A stretch of DNA of 64,000 nucleotides. It comes from Pelomonas sp047654805. Lineage in GTDB: Bacteria; Pseudomonadota; Gammaproteobacteria; Burkholderiales; Burkholderiaceae_C. The notes beneath the pieces are model-generated. The model worked only from the letters and a program-made list of their open reading frames with translations. It was not told the DNA's origin and searched no databases. This document shows, in pieces, positions 57,443 to 64,000 of this stretch; position 1 is the first letter of the stretch, and each line of letters starts with the position of its first letter. Both the position numbers and the translations under genes were made by a program. The stretch lies in assembly GCF_047654805.1 (NCBI RefSeq), contig NZ_JASGIV010000001.1, forward strand, positions 2,294,001-2,358,000, in the 5' to 3' direction.

Positions 57443-58044
57443 TTCGTCACTCCCATCAGGTAGACCAGGCAGAAGAGTGCAACCCAGACGATGTCCAAGG
57501 CATGCCAGAACAGCGCGAAGCACTGAAGCCGGCGCATGACCTCAGCTCGGTAGCCTTTGACGAGGACCTGGGCCACCATCGTCAGCAACCAGACCAGACC
57601 GAGAAGCACGTGCATGCCATGACAGCCCACCAGCGCGAAGAACGCCGACAGGAAGGCGCTGCGGTCAGGCGTTGCGCCCTGAAGCGCCATACCCCGGAAC
57701 TCATCAAGCTCCAGACCGAGGAAAGTTGCTCCTAAGACGAAGGTTGCAGCCATTCCGCCGTAGAACAGACCAGAGTGCCTGTGTCGGGCGCCGATAGCCG
57801 CAAGCCCGCACGTCAGGCTGGACAGCAGCAGACACGCGGTCTCGACCGCGACGTTGCCTATCTCGAAGAGCTGCACCCCACCGGGACCGCCAGCAGTGTT
57901 GTTCTTCAACACGGCGTACGCCACGAAGAAGGCTGCGAACATGACGATGTCGCTGATGAGGAACACCCAAAAGCCATACGCCGTGACGATGTGCGGCGGG
58001 GCATGGGTCTCAGCCGCGTGAGGATGGCTCAGTGTTGCACTCAT
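57439..58044 (-). CDS. cyoC: Quinol oxidase subunit III
   Basis: 201 residues from ATG 58042-58044, with five membrane segments: 'YGFWVFLISDIVMFAAFFVA', 'ACLLLSSLTCGLAAIGARHR' and 'ALVGCHGMHVLLGLVWLLTM', ending 'HALDIVWVALFCLVYLMGV'. Typical of CyoC. It lies 2 bases from the cyoB stop. Confidence 0.95.
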   Translation of the reverse strand: MSATLSHPHAAETHAPPHIVTAYGFWVFLISDIVMFAAFFVAYAVLKNNTAGGPGGVQLFEIGNVAVETACLLLSSLTCGLAAIGARHRHSGLFYGGMAATFVLGATFLGLELDEFRGMALQGATPDRSAFLSAFFALVGCHGMHVLLGLVWLLTMVAQVLVKGYRAEVMRRLQCFALFWHALDIVWVALFCLVYLMGVTK

Positions 58045-58046
58045 GA

Positions 58047-60029
58047 TCAACGCCCCCACCGTGTGTCAACGAGCGCCAGCCGTTCCTGCATCGCCGCCCT
58101 CACCTCATTCACCGGCACCTCAAACTCATGCCGGTCGCGCCAGGCAAACACCACGAAGGTCATGTAAGAGCCGCCTACGGCCAGGCCGACCAGCCACCAG
58201 ATGTGCCAGATGAGGCCGAAGCCGAGGACGCTGGCGAAGAAGGCGCACACGAAACCGGTGGGCGTGTTCTTGGGCATGTGGATCGGATCCACGCGCATGG
58301 GGTCATCCGGCGGGCGCCCATCCAGCTTCCTTGCCCAGAAAGCGTCCAGGCCTGTCACCACCGGCGTCCGGATGAAGTTGAATGCAGGGGGCGGGGACGC
58401 CGTCGACCATTCCAGCGTCCGGCCGTTCCAAGGGTCACCGGTCACGTCCCGCAACTGGTCGCGCCTGCGCACACTGACCACGAGTTGCGCAATCTGAGCC
58501 ACGATCCCAAAGAGGATGAGCACTGCACCTGCAGCTGCAAGCTGGAGAAGCGGAACCCACTCAGGCACGTCGTGGTGCTGCAGGCGGCGAGTCATGCCCA
58601 TCAGGCCGAGCGCGTACATCGGCATGAAGGCGACGTAGAACCCCACCACCCAGAACCAGAAGGCCGCCTTTCCAAGCCCGTCGTGCAGGCGAAAACCGAA
58701 CGCTTTGGGGAACCAGTAGGTGTAGCCCGCGAAGGCACCAAAGAGCACGCCGCCGATGATGACGTTGTGGAAGTGCGCGACCAGGAAGAGGCTGTTGTGC
58801 AGCACGAAGTCCGCTGGCGGCACTGCCATCAGCACGCCCGTCATGCCTCCGATGATGAAGGTGACCATGAAGGCAAGCGACCACAGGACGGGCACCGAGA
58901 AGGTCAGCTTCCCGCGGTACATCGTGAACAGCCAGTTGAAGATCTTCACACCGGTTGGTATCGAGATGACCATGGTGGCGATGCCAAAGACCGCGTTCAC
59001 GTCCGCGCCGGCGCCCATGGTGAAGAAGTGGTGAAGCCAGACGCAGAAGGCAAGGACGCAAATTGCCATCGTTGCCGCCACCATCGAGCGGTATCCAAAC
59101 AACGCCTTCCGCGAGAAGGTTGCGAAAACCTCGGAGAAGACCCCGAACGCCGGCAGCATCAGGATGTAGACCTCTGGATGCCCCCAGGCCCAGACCAGGT
59201 TCATGAACATCATGGCGTTGCCGCCGGCGTCGTTCGTGAAGAAGTGGAAGCCCAGGTAGCGGTCCAGGAGCAACATCGCATATGTCGCCGTCAGGATGGG
59301 GAACGCGGCCACGATGAGCAGGTTCGACGCGAGCACGGTCCAGCAGAAAACCGGCATCCGCATGTAGGTCATGCCTGGCGCGCGAGTCTTCAGGATGGTT
59401 GTCACCAGATTGACCCCTGATAGCAAGGTCCCAATACCGGATATCTGCAACGACCACAGGTAGTAGTCCACCCCGACGCCAGGCGAGTACTGGATACCGG
59501 AGAGCGGTGGGTACGGCAGCCAACCCGTCCGAGCAAACTCCCCGACGAAGAGCGACACGTTCACCAGCAGTGCACCACTGGCCGTCAACCAGAACCCCAC
59601 GGAGTTCAGCGTCGGGAACGCCACGTCTCGAACGCCTAGCTGAAGCGGCACCACGAAGTTGGCCAAGCCAGCGATGAACGGCATGGCCACAAAAAAGATC
59701 ATCAGCGTTCCGTGCGCCGAGAAGATCTGGTTGTAGTGCTCAGGAGGCAGGTAGCCAGCGGACTCACCAAAGGCCAGCGCCTGGTGCGAACGCATCATGA
59801 GCGCGTCAGCGAAGCCGCGCAGGAGCATGACGCCTGCCAGCAAGACGTACATGATGCCCACGCGCTTGTGGTCCACACTGGTGATCCACTCGCGCCACAG
59901 GTAAGGAACGTGACCTCGGACCACCACCCATGCGCTGATGGCCAAGAGGATCGTTGCCACGACCGCCAAGGTGCCCATCACTATGGGTTCGTTCAGCGGA
60001 ACGGCCGCCCAAGTCAGTTTGCCAAACAC
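58047..60029 (-). CDS. cyoB: Quinol oxidase subunit I
   Basis: 660 residues from GTG 60027-60029. The heme-copper core is intact: 'NQIFSAHGTLMIFFVAMPFI' (heme His), 'VWAWGHPEVYILMLPAFGVF' (CuB His-Tyr crosslink pair), 'CVWLHHFFTMGAGADVN' (CuB His pair), and 'NSLFLVAHFHNVIIGGVLFG' (two heme His). It reduces O2 to water and pumps protons. The length and the extra C-terminal helices fit the bo3 type. It overlaps cyoA by 16 bases. Confidence 0.97.
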   Translation of the reverse strand: MFGKLTWAAVPLNEPIVMGTLAVVATILLAISAWVVVRGHVPYLWREWITSVDHKRVGIMYVLLAGVMLLRGFADALMMRSHQALAFGESAGYLPPEHYNQIFSAHGTLMIFFVAMPFIAGLANFVVPLQLGVRDVAFPTLNSVGFWLTASGALLVNVSLFVGEFARTGWLPYPPLSGIQYSPGVGVDYYLWSLQISGIGTLLSGVNLVTTILKTRAPGMTYMRMPVFCWTVLASNLLIVAAFPILTATYAMLLLDRYLGFHFFTNDAGGNAMMFMNLVWAWGHPEVYILMLPAFGVFSEVFATFSRKALFGYRSMVAATMAICVLAFCVWLHHFFTMGAGADVNAVFGIATMVISIPTGVKIFNWLFTMYRGKLTFSVPVLWSLAFMVTFIIGGMTGVLMAVPPADFVLHNSLFLVAHFHNVIIGGVLFGAFAGYTYWFPKAFGFRLHDGLGKAAFWFWVVGFYVAFMPMYALGLMGMTRRLQHHDVPEWVPLLQLAAAGAVLILFGIVAQIAQLVVSVRRRDQLRDVTGDPWNGRTLEWSTASPPPAFNFIRTPVVTGLDAFWARKLDGRPPDDPMRVDPIHMPKNTPTGFVCAFFASVLGFGLIWHIWWLVGLAVGGSYMTFVVFAWRDRHEFEVPVNEVRAAMQERLALVDTRWGR

Positions 60030-60931
60030 AGATCACTCCCCAACAGTTTGTTTGTCACGCTGGGCCAATCGGACGACTGACCTGCAACGGGGTGGTGCTC
60101 CGCCACCACCAGCTCGAAGAGCTTGGGTTCGACCCAGCCAAAGTGCCTCGGCGCATCGTTGATGCTGGGACGAGCGAGACGGGCGTACGCAGAGACGTCC
60201 AGCCGACCTCCTTCCTGCTGCTTGACCTGCGCCGCCCAAGCGTCGAACTCCTCGGGTGCAACTGCGTGCACCTCGAAGTTCATGTCAGAGAAACCCTCGC
60301 CACTGAAATGGCTGGAGATGCCGCGATACACCCCGGGCTGGTCCGCGGCTAGGTTGAGCTCGGCTGCCATGCCGCTCATCGCGTAAATCATGCTTCCCAG
60401 CTGTGGCACGAAGAACGCGTTGAAGACGGTCGCAGATGTGACCTTGAAGTGGATGGGGCGACCTGCCGGCACCTTCAGCTGGTTGACGCTGGCGATGCCT
60501 TGCTCCGGGTAGATGAAGAGCCACTTCCAGTCCAACGCCACAACCTGCACCTCGATAGGCTTGCCTGGCATCTCGACTGGCGCGGCAGGATCGAGCCTGT
60601 GCGATCCAGTCCAGGCAACGCCCGCAAGCAGCAGGACCACCATGCAGGGGACAGACCACACCACGAGCTCTACACGACCGGAGTACGCCCAATCGGGCAC
60701 GTAGTTCGCACGCGTGTTGGAAGCTCTGAACCAGAAGGCGACCGCAAAGATGGCCACCATCGTCGGCACAACGATGGCAAGCATGATTGCCACAGACCCC
60801 ACCAGGATCTGGCTCTCTGCCCGTGCAACCGGGCCTTTCGGGTCAAGCAACGCGGGTTGACAAGCACTCAAGACCAGAGGGGCGAGCAGCAGGAGGCGGC
60901 GCATGTGCGCCAGAGGCTTCTCGGCGTTCAT
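60014..60931 (-). CDS. cyoA: Quinol oxidase subunit II
   Basis: 305 residues. Lipobox 'LLLAPLVLSACQPALLD'. Two membrane helices follow ('LVGSVAIMLAIVVPTMVAIF', 'VELVVWSVPCMVVLLLAGVA') and a cupredoxin domain: 'VVALDWKWLFIYPEQGIASV' and 'FNAFFVPQLGSMIYAMSGMA'. The CuA Cys/His ligands of cytochrome oxidases are absent, which supports quinol as donor. First gene of the oxidase set, one base after ndh. Confidence 0.95.
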   Translation of the reverse strand: MNAEKPLAHMRRLLLLAPLVLSACQPALLDPKGPVARAESQILVGSVAIMLAIVVPTMVAIFAVAFWFRASNTRANYVPDWAYSGRVELVVWSVPCMVVLLLAGVAWTGSHRLDPAAPVEMPGKPIEVQVVALDWKWLFIYPEQGIASVNQLKVPAGRPIHFKVTSATVFNAFFVPQLGSMIYAMSGMAAELNLAADQPGVYRGISSHFSGEGFSDMNFEVHAVAPEEFDAWAAQVKQQEGGRLDVSAYARLARPSINDAPRHFGWVEPKLFELVVAEHHPVAGQSSDWPSVTNKLLGSDLCLAN

Positions 60932-60932
60932 G

Positions 60933-62243
60933 TCAATGCAACTTCACGCGAGGAAGCGCCATGCCCCGCAGTCGGTCAGCGACAAAAAGCGCGGCCGCCC
61001 TGCTCCATCCATACAGAGTGACGCGGTGCATGTGGAACAGGCTGACGTACGCCAGCTTCGCAAACGCTCCGCGCATCGAAGAAACCTTCTTCTTGCCGCT
61101 CAACGACGGGAATTCACCGGTCGCATCGCCGGCACCGAGAGAAACCAGCATCCCTCGCGAGACGTGGCGGAACGGTTCAACCGGCCTTCCTGCTGCATGA
61201 GCCTCAATGGCGCGCGCAAGGTAGGCAGCCTGCTGATGAGCGACTTGCGCGGTAGGCGGCAGCACGCCGCCGCCAGAGTCCGGGACCGACGCGCAGTCGC
61301 CAATTGCGTAGACGGTGTGATGCGCTCGGCACCTGAGGTTGGCGTCGACGACGATCCGTCCACCTTTGCCCAGCTCTAGTCCGAAGATCTTGCCCAGGAC
61401 CTTGTGCCCGGCGACGCCGGACGCCCAGACCTTGATGTCGCACGGCACATCCTCCCCGTTGTCGAGCGTCAGCCCGCGCTCAGAAGCCTCCTGCACACCC
61501 CTGGAGAGACGTAGTCGTACCCCGAGTTTCTGCAGCGATGCTTTGGCGGCGGCGGAAGTCCGTCCATCAGCTCCAGGAAGGACTCGCTCCGCGCGATCGA
61601 TCAAGGTGATGCTCAGCTTTCCCTCAGTGCCGAGACCGCCGTACAGCTGCAACGCATGGGCTGCGTGATGGAGCTCCGCAGCAAGTTCGACACCCGTTGC
61701 GCCGGCACCGACGATGCCAATCGCAAGGTTTGCCCGTTGACCTGCAGCGACCTGCACCGCAGCTTCGATGAAGCTCTGCTGCAGCTCTGTGGCCTGACCG
61801 GCGCTGTCAAGCATGTGGCAGTGTTCGACGACACCCGGGATGCCGAAATCGTTTACGCGACTGCCAATGGCAAGCACCAAGCTGTCGTAACCAATGCTGC
61901 GCTCAGGCAACACGGCCTTCCCGTCCACCTCGACCCGACCGACCCAAATCCGCCTCGTGGCAAGGTCCACATCCTTCAGCTCGCCGAGGTGGAACTCAAA
62001 CCCGTTTGCCGTTGCCAGAGCAAGGTAGCTCGCACCTTCAGCGTCTGCGCCGAGGAGGCCGACCGCAACCTCGTGAAGACGCGGCTTCCAAAGGTGAGTT
62101 GGGTGTCGATCAACCAGCAGCACTCGCAACCGCGAACGGTTGCGCCTGCGGCCGAGCCGGATAGCCAGTTCGAGCCCGCCAGCACCGCCGCCAACGATGA
62201 CGACGGACTGCCTGCCGCATGCCTCTGTGAGTGCCAAGTTCAT
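60933..62243 (-). CDS. ndh: Type II NADH dehydrogenase (NDH-2)
   Basis: 436 residues. FAD site 'SVVIVGGGAGGLELAIRLGR' and NAD site 'LAIGIVGAGATGVELAAELH' are both GxGxxG-type. The quinone/membrane part includes 'VYAIGDCASVPDSGGGVLPP' with 'TAQVAHQQAAYLARAIEAHA', and a C-terminal amphipathic region ends 'HMHRVTLYGWSRAAALFVAD'. It oxidises NADH and reduces quinone without pumping protons, feeding the cyo oxidase encoded immediately downstream. Confidence 0.9.
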   Translation of the reverse strand: MNLALTEACGRQSVVIVGGGAGGLELAIRLGRRRNRSRLRVLLVDRHPTHLWKPRLHEVAVGLLGADAEGASYLALATANGFEFHLGELKDVDLATRRIWVGRVEVDGKAVLPERSIGYDSLVLAIGSRVNDFGIPGVVEHCHMLDSAGQATELQQSFIEAAVQVAAGQRANLAIGIVGAGATGVELAAELHHAAHALQLYGGLGTEGKLSITLIDRAERVLPGADGRTSAAAKASLQKLGVRLRLSRGVQEASERGLTLDNGEDVPCDIKVWASGVAGHKVLGKIFGLELGKGGRIVVDANLRCRAHHTVYAIGDCASVPDSGGGVLPPTAQVAHQQAAYLARAIEAHAAGRPVEPFRHVSRGMLVSLGAGDATGEFPSLSGKKKVSSMRGAFAKLAYVSLFHMHRVTLYGWSRAAALFVADRLRGMALPRVKLH

Positions 62244-62259
62244 CGACTACTCCTGGACG

Positions 62260-63150
62260 TCAGCTGAAATCGACGCCGGTCAACTTGGTAGACATCGCCG
62301 CGGCATCCGGGTCGGCGCTGTGATGGTCCGGATTGACCTGGTCGACCATCTGCTGCGCGCGAGCCAGGATGAACGGGCGCATCAGGTCGGCATGGGTCAG
62401 GATCCAGAAGCGCCGAGCCAGTACGGCAGCAAACACCTGGCGTGCCACTTCGCTCGGCTCCAACGCATGCGGCGATTCGATGCCGCTTGCGGGTTCCGCG
62501 CCCGGCGCCGGCTTGACCGTCAGGATGTTTGTCTTGACGAGCGCCGGACACAGGACGGACATGCCGACGCCTGACTTGGTCGCGACCAGTTCGCGGTACA
62601 GCGTCTCGGAAAGACCAACGACGGCGTGCTTGCTGGCCACATAGGCGGAGGCAGCCGGGATGGTGACCAGGCCAGCCGCCGAGGCCGTGTTGACGATGTA
62701 GCCGCTCTCGCGCTCACGCAGGCCGGGCAGGAACGACTGCAGGCCATTGATGACGCCGCCCACGTTGATGTCCAACATGCGGTGCCAGTCGCGGTCCGTA
62801 TGGTCCCAGCCCAGCGCGATCTTGGTGATGCCGGCGTTGTTCACGACTAGCCACGGCGGGCCCAGCTCGGCTTCAGCGCGGCGCGCGAGCTCCTGCACCT
62901 GCTCGGCGTTGCTCACGTCAGTCTTGACGGCAATCGCTTTCACGCCGCGCGCTTCGACCGCGGCTTTCGCCTCGGCCAACTTGTCCTCGCCCAGATCGGC
63001 AAGTGCCACATCCATGCCAAGCCGGGCGGCTTCCAGGGCGATGGCCAGGCCAATGCCACTGGCAGCCCCGGTCACGACTGCAACCTTGCCGCGCAATTCG
63101 GTCGGACGCCGCGGTTGCTCGACGGCGCTATTTGCAACTTCAGAACTCAT
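62260..63150 (-). CDS. SDR-family oxidoreductase
   Basis: 296 residues from ATG 63148-63150 with GGAG upstream. 'GKVAVVTGAASGIGLAIALE' (cofactor loop), 'PPWLVVNNAGITKIALGW', 'IVNTASAAGLVTIPAASAYV' (Ser) and 'YVASKHAVVGLSETLYRELV' (Tyr-x3-Lys) complete the classical SDR set. The substrate is unknown. It overlaps the DyP gene by 11 bases and lies 16 bases from ndh, so all may be one transcript. Confidence 0.93.
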   Translation of the reverse strand: MSSEVANSAVEQPRRPTELRGKVAVVTGAASGIGLAIALEAARLGMDVALADLGEDKLAEAKAAVEARGVKAIAVKTDVSNAEQVQELARRAEAELGPPWLVVNNAGITKIALGWDHTDRDWHRMLDINVGGVINGLQSFLPGLRERESGYIVNTASAAGLVTIPAASAYVASKHAVVGLSETLYRELVATKSGVGMSVLCPALVKTNILTVKPAPGAEPASGIESPHALEPSEVARQVFAAVLARRFWILTHADLMRPFILARAQQMVDQVNPDHHSADPDAAAMSTKLTGVDFS

Positions 63151-64000
63151 TGGGAACTCCTTCTCCAGGTGTGCCGGACCACGGCAATTGACATATCCAA
63201 GCCAAGCCTCGGAGGCCAGGCAGGAAGACGTGTTCGCCGCCACGCGTCGCCGTGAAGTCGGGCAAGCCGACCAGGTGGCGCCTGACAGGCTTGGCGGGAT
63301 ACGTGTAGTCGTCGGCACGATCACGCCGACCTACGATCGGGTCTGTGCGAGACCCTTGCGACACGAAGTCGCCGTCGTTCACCCACTGCGCCTGAACGAA
63401 CTCGAACTGGCGCCCAGGGTGGGCATTGATGATTGCGATGACGATGCCTCGTTCGACGCCGTCATCCTCGAGCGCGTCCTCCGGCAGCATCGGCCCGTAC
63501 GCAGATCCCCGGCGCAGGACGCGGTGCAGACGCGCGTCAACGATGGTGTCGTTCAGTGCATCGCGGGGATTCACCCGCCGGATGTGAGAGCCCACCGGTG
63601 TCTTGACGCCCGCAGGGTCGTCTACTTGGTAGCTGAACGCGTTGTTCCGTTGCCGGTCCGCAGCAAGCGCTGGGTCGTCTCGCTCTGGCGACAGCGACAG
63701 CGGACAACCGCTTCGCCAGCGGCCCATCATCTTTGCCGCAAGGAACTCCTCGCCATCTTGCGACTTGGAGTTGTCGCGCAGGAACTTGCGAAATGACGCA
63801 ACGTTCTGCGCGATCTTGCGAATCGCGATGTAGGTGCCATTCCGCCAAAAGGTCTCAGGACCCGGCCCCGTAGAGATGGCACCCATCTCGTTCTCATAGC
63901 CAAGCAAGAACTCACCGGGCTTGACCACGTCTTGGCCGGGAAGGGGTTCACCACCCTCACCTTCGATGAAGGGCCTGCTGATGCCGTCTGCGAACCCGAA
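63140..64000 (-). CDS. DyP-type heme peroxidase, C-terminal part (runs off the window)
   Basis: 287 codons from the right edge. The family GxxDG motif is at the edge ('FGFADGISRPFIEGEG'). Then 'GTYIAIRKIAQNVASFRKFL' and 'SHIRRVNPRDALNDTIVDAR' give the proximal His and the distal Arg of the heme pocket. The end is 'RGGEHVFLPGLRGLAWI'. DyP peroxidases use H2O2 to oxidise dyes, lignin-like phenols or cargo in encapsulins. The N-terminal third is missing. Confidence 0.9.
   Translation of the reverse strand, partial: FGFADGISRPFIEGEGGEPLPGQDVVKPGEFLLGYENEMGAISTGPGPETFWRNGTYIAIRKIAQNVASFRKFLRDNSKSQDGEEFLAAKMMGRWRSGCPLSLSPERDDPALAADRQRNNAFSYQVDDPAGVKTPVGSHIRRVNPRDALNDTIVDARLHRVLRRGSAYGPMLPEDALEDDGVERGIVIAIINAHPGRQFEFVQAQWVNDGDFVSQGSRTDPIVGRRDRADDYTYPAKPVRRHLVGLPDFTATRGGEHVFLPGLRGLAWICQLPWSGTPGEGVPNEF

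Noticed and set aside
1..64000. CRISPR arrays, rRNA genes and tRNA genes
   Set aside because: No regularly spaced short repeats and no recognisable rRNA or tRNA sequence were seen by eye; a scan with tRNAscan-SE or Infernal would be the firm test.

Overview
The window is high-GC DNA from a betaproteobacterium. It most likely comes from the Burkholderiales, close to the Roseateles/Mitsuaria/Leptothrix-type lineages. This rests on gene content and order: rpsP-rimM-trmD-rplS, DUF3579 next to argD-argF, an hda-HAD-pcnB-folK run, and a DUF47/PiT pair. No rRNA gene is present to confirm it, and I saw no tRNA gene or CRISPR array.

Positions 1-22650 are ordinary chromosomal backbone. They hold a Tim44-domain membrane protein, an S9 peptidase lipoprotein, the ribosomal/tRNA-modification operon (rpsP, rimM, trmD, rplS) followed by a CoA-type Nudix hydrolase and a CobD/CbiB-family protein, a GNAT acetyltransferase with a TM2 protein, and a PiT phosphate transporter with its DUF47 partner. 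Next come an SLC13-type permease, a tightly overlapping run (murJ, sirB1-like, AI-2E family, hda, HAD phosphatase, pcnB, folK), rpsT, an alpha/beta hydrolase, DUF3579, and argD-argF.

Positions 22651-35742 are an insertion-sequence-rich accessory region. Two nearly identical 1240-bp IS3-family elements in the same orientation bracket about 10.3 kb. Inside are a 5'-truncated RHS/YD-repeat gene, a small overlapping downstream gene split by an IS5-family element (7-bp target duplication), an XRE-BrnT-BrnA toxin-antitoxin cassette, the two ends of genes cut by a second IS5-family element (a CHC2-type primase start and a small TA-like gene start), a few small hypothetical genes, and a MerR-controlled MFS exporter whose last residues are replaced by IS sequence.

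Positions 35900-49363 carry accessory metabolism and export genes: a PagL-like lipid A deacylase, a c-type cytochrome/GMC flavoprotein/gluconate-dehydrogenase-subunit-3 set (a periplasmic dehydrogenase), and a large winged-helix/NTPase regulator. The regulator is divergent from an MFS-HlyD-OprM tripartite efflux cassette that continues into a patatin lipoprotein and an MgtC protein.

Positions 49470-56946 hold a probable defence or conflict locus. One gene is an intact protein with an unknown N-terminal domain fused to a nucleoside-phosphorylase-like domain. Convergent to it is a small HNH/zinc-binding-like gene broken by an IS66-family element (8-bp target duplication), an IS21-family element (6-bp duplication) and a one-base homopolymer frameshift. 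Removing the two IS elements and one G restores a single 238-codon reading frame.

Positions 57044-64000 are a minus-strand respiratory cluster. In transcription order it holds a DyP-type peroxidase (cut by the window edge), an SDR oxidoreductase, a type II NADH dehydrogenase, and the four subunits of a cyo-type quinol oxidase (A, B, C, D).
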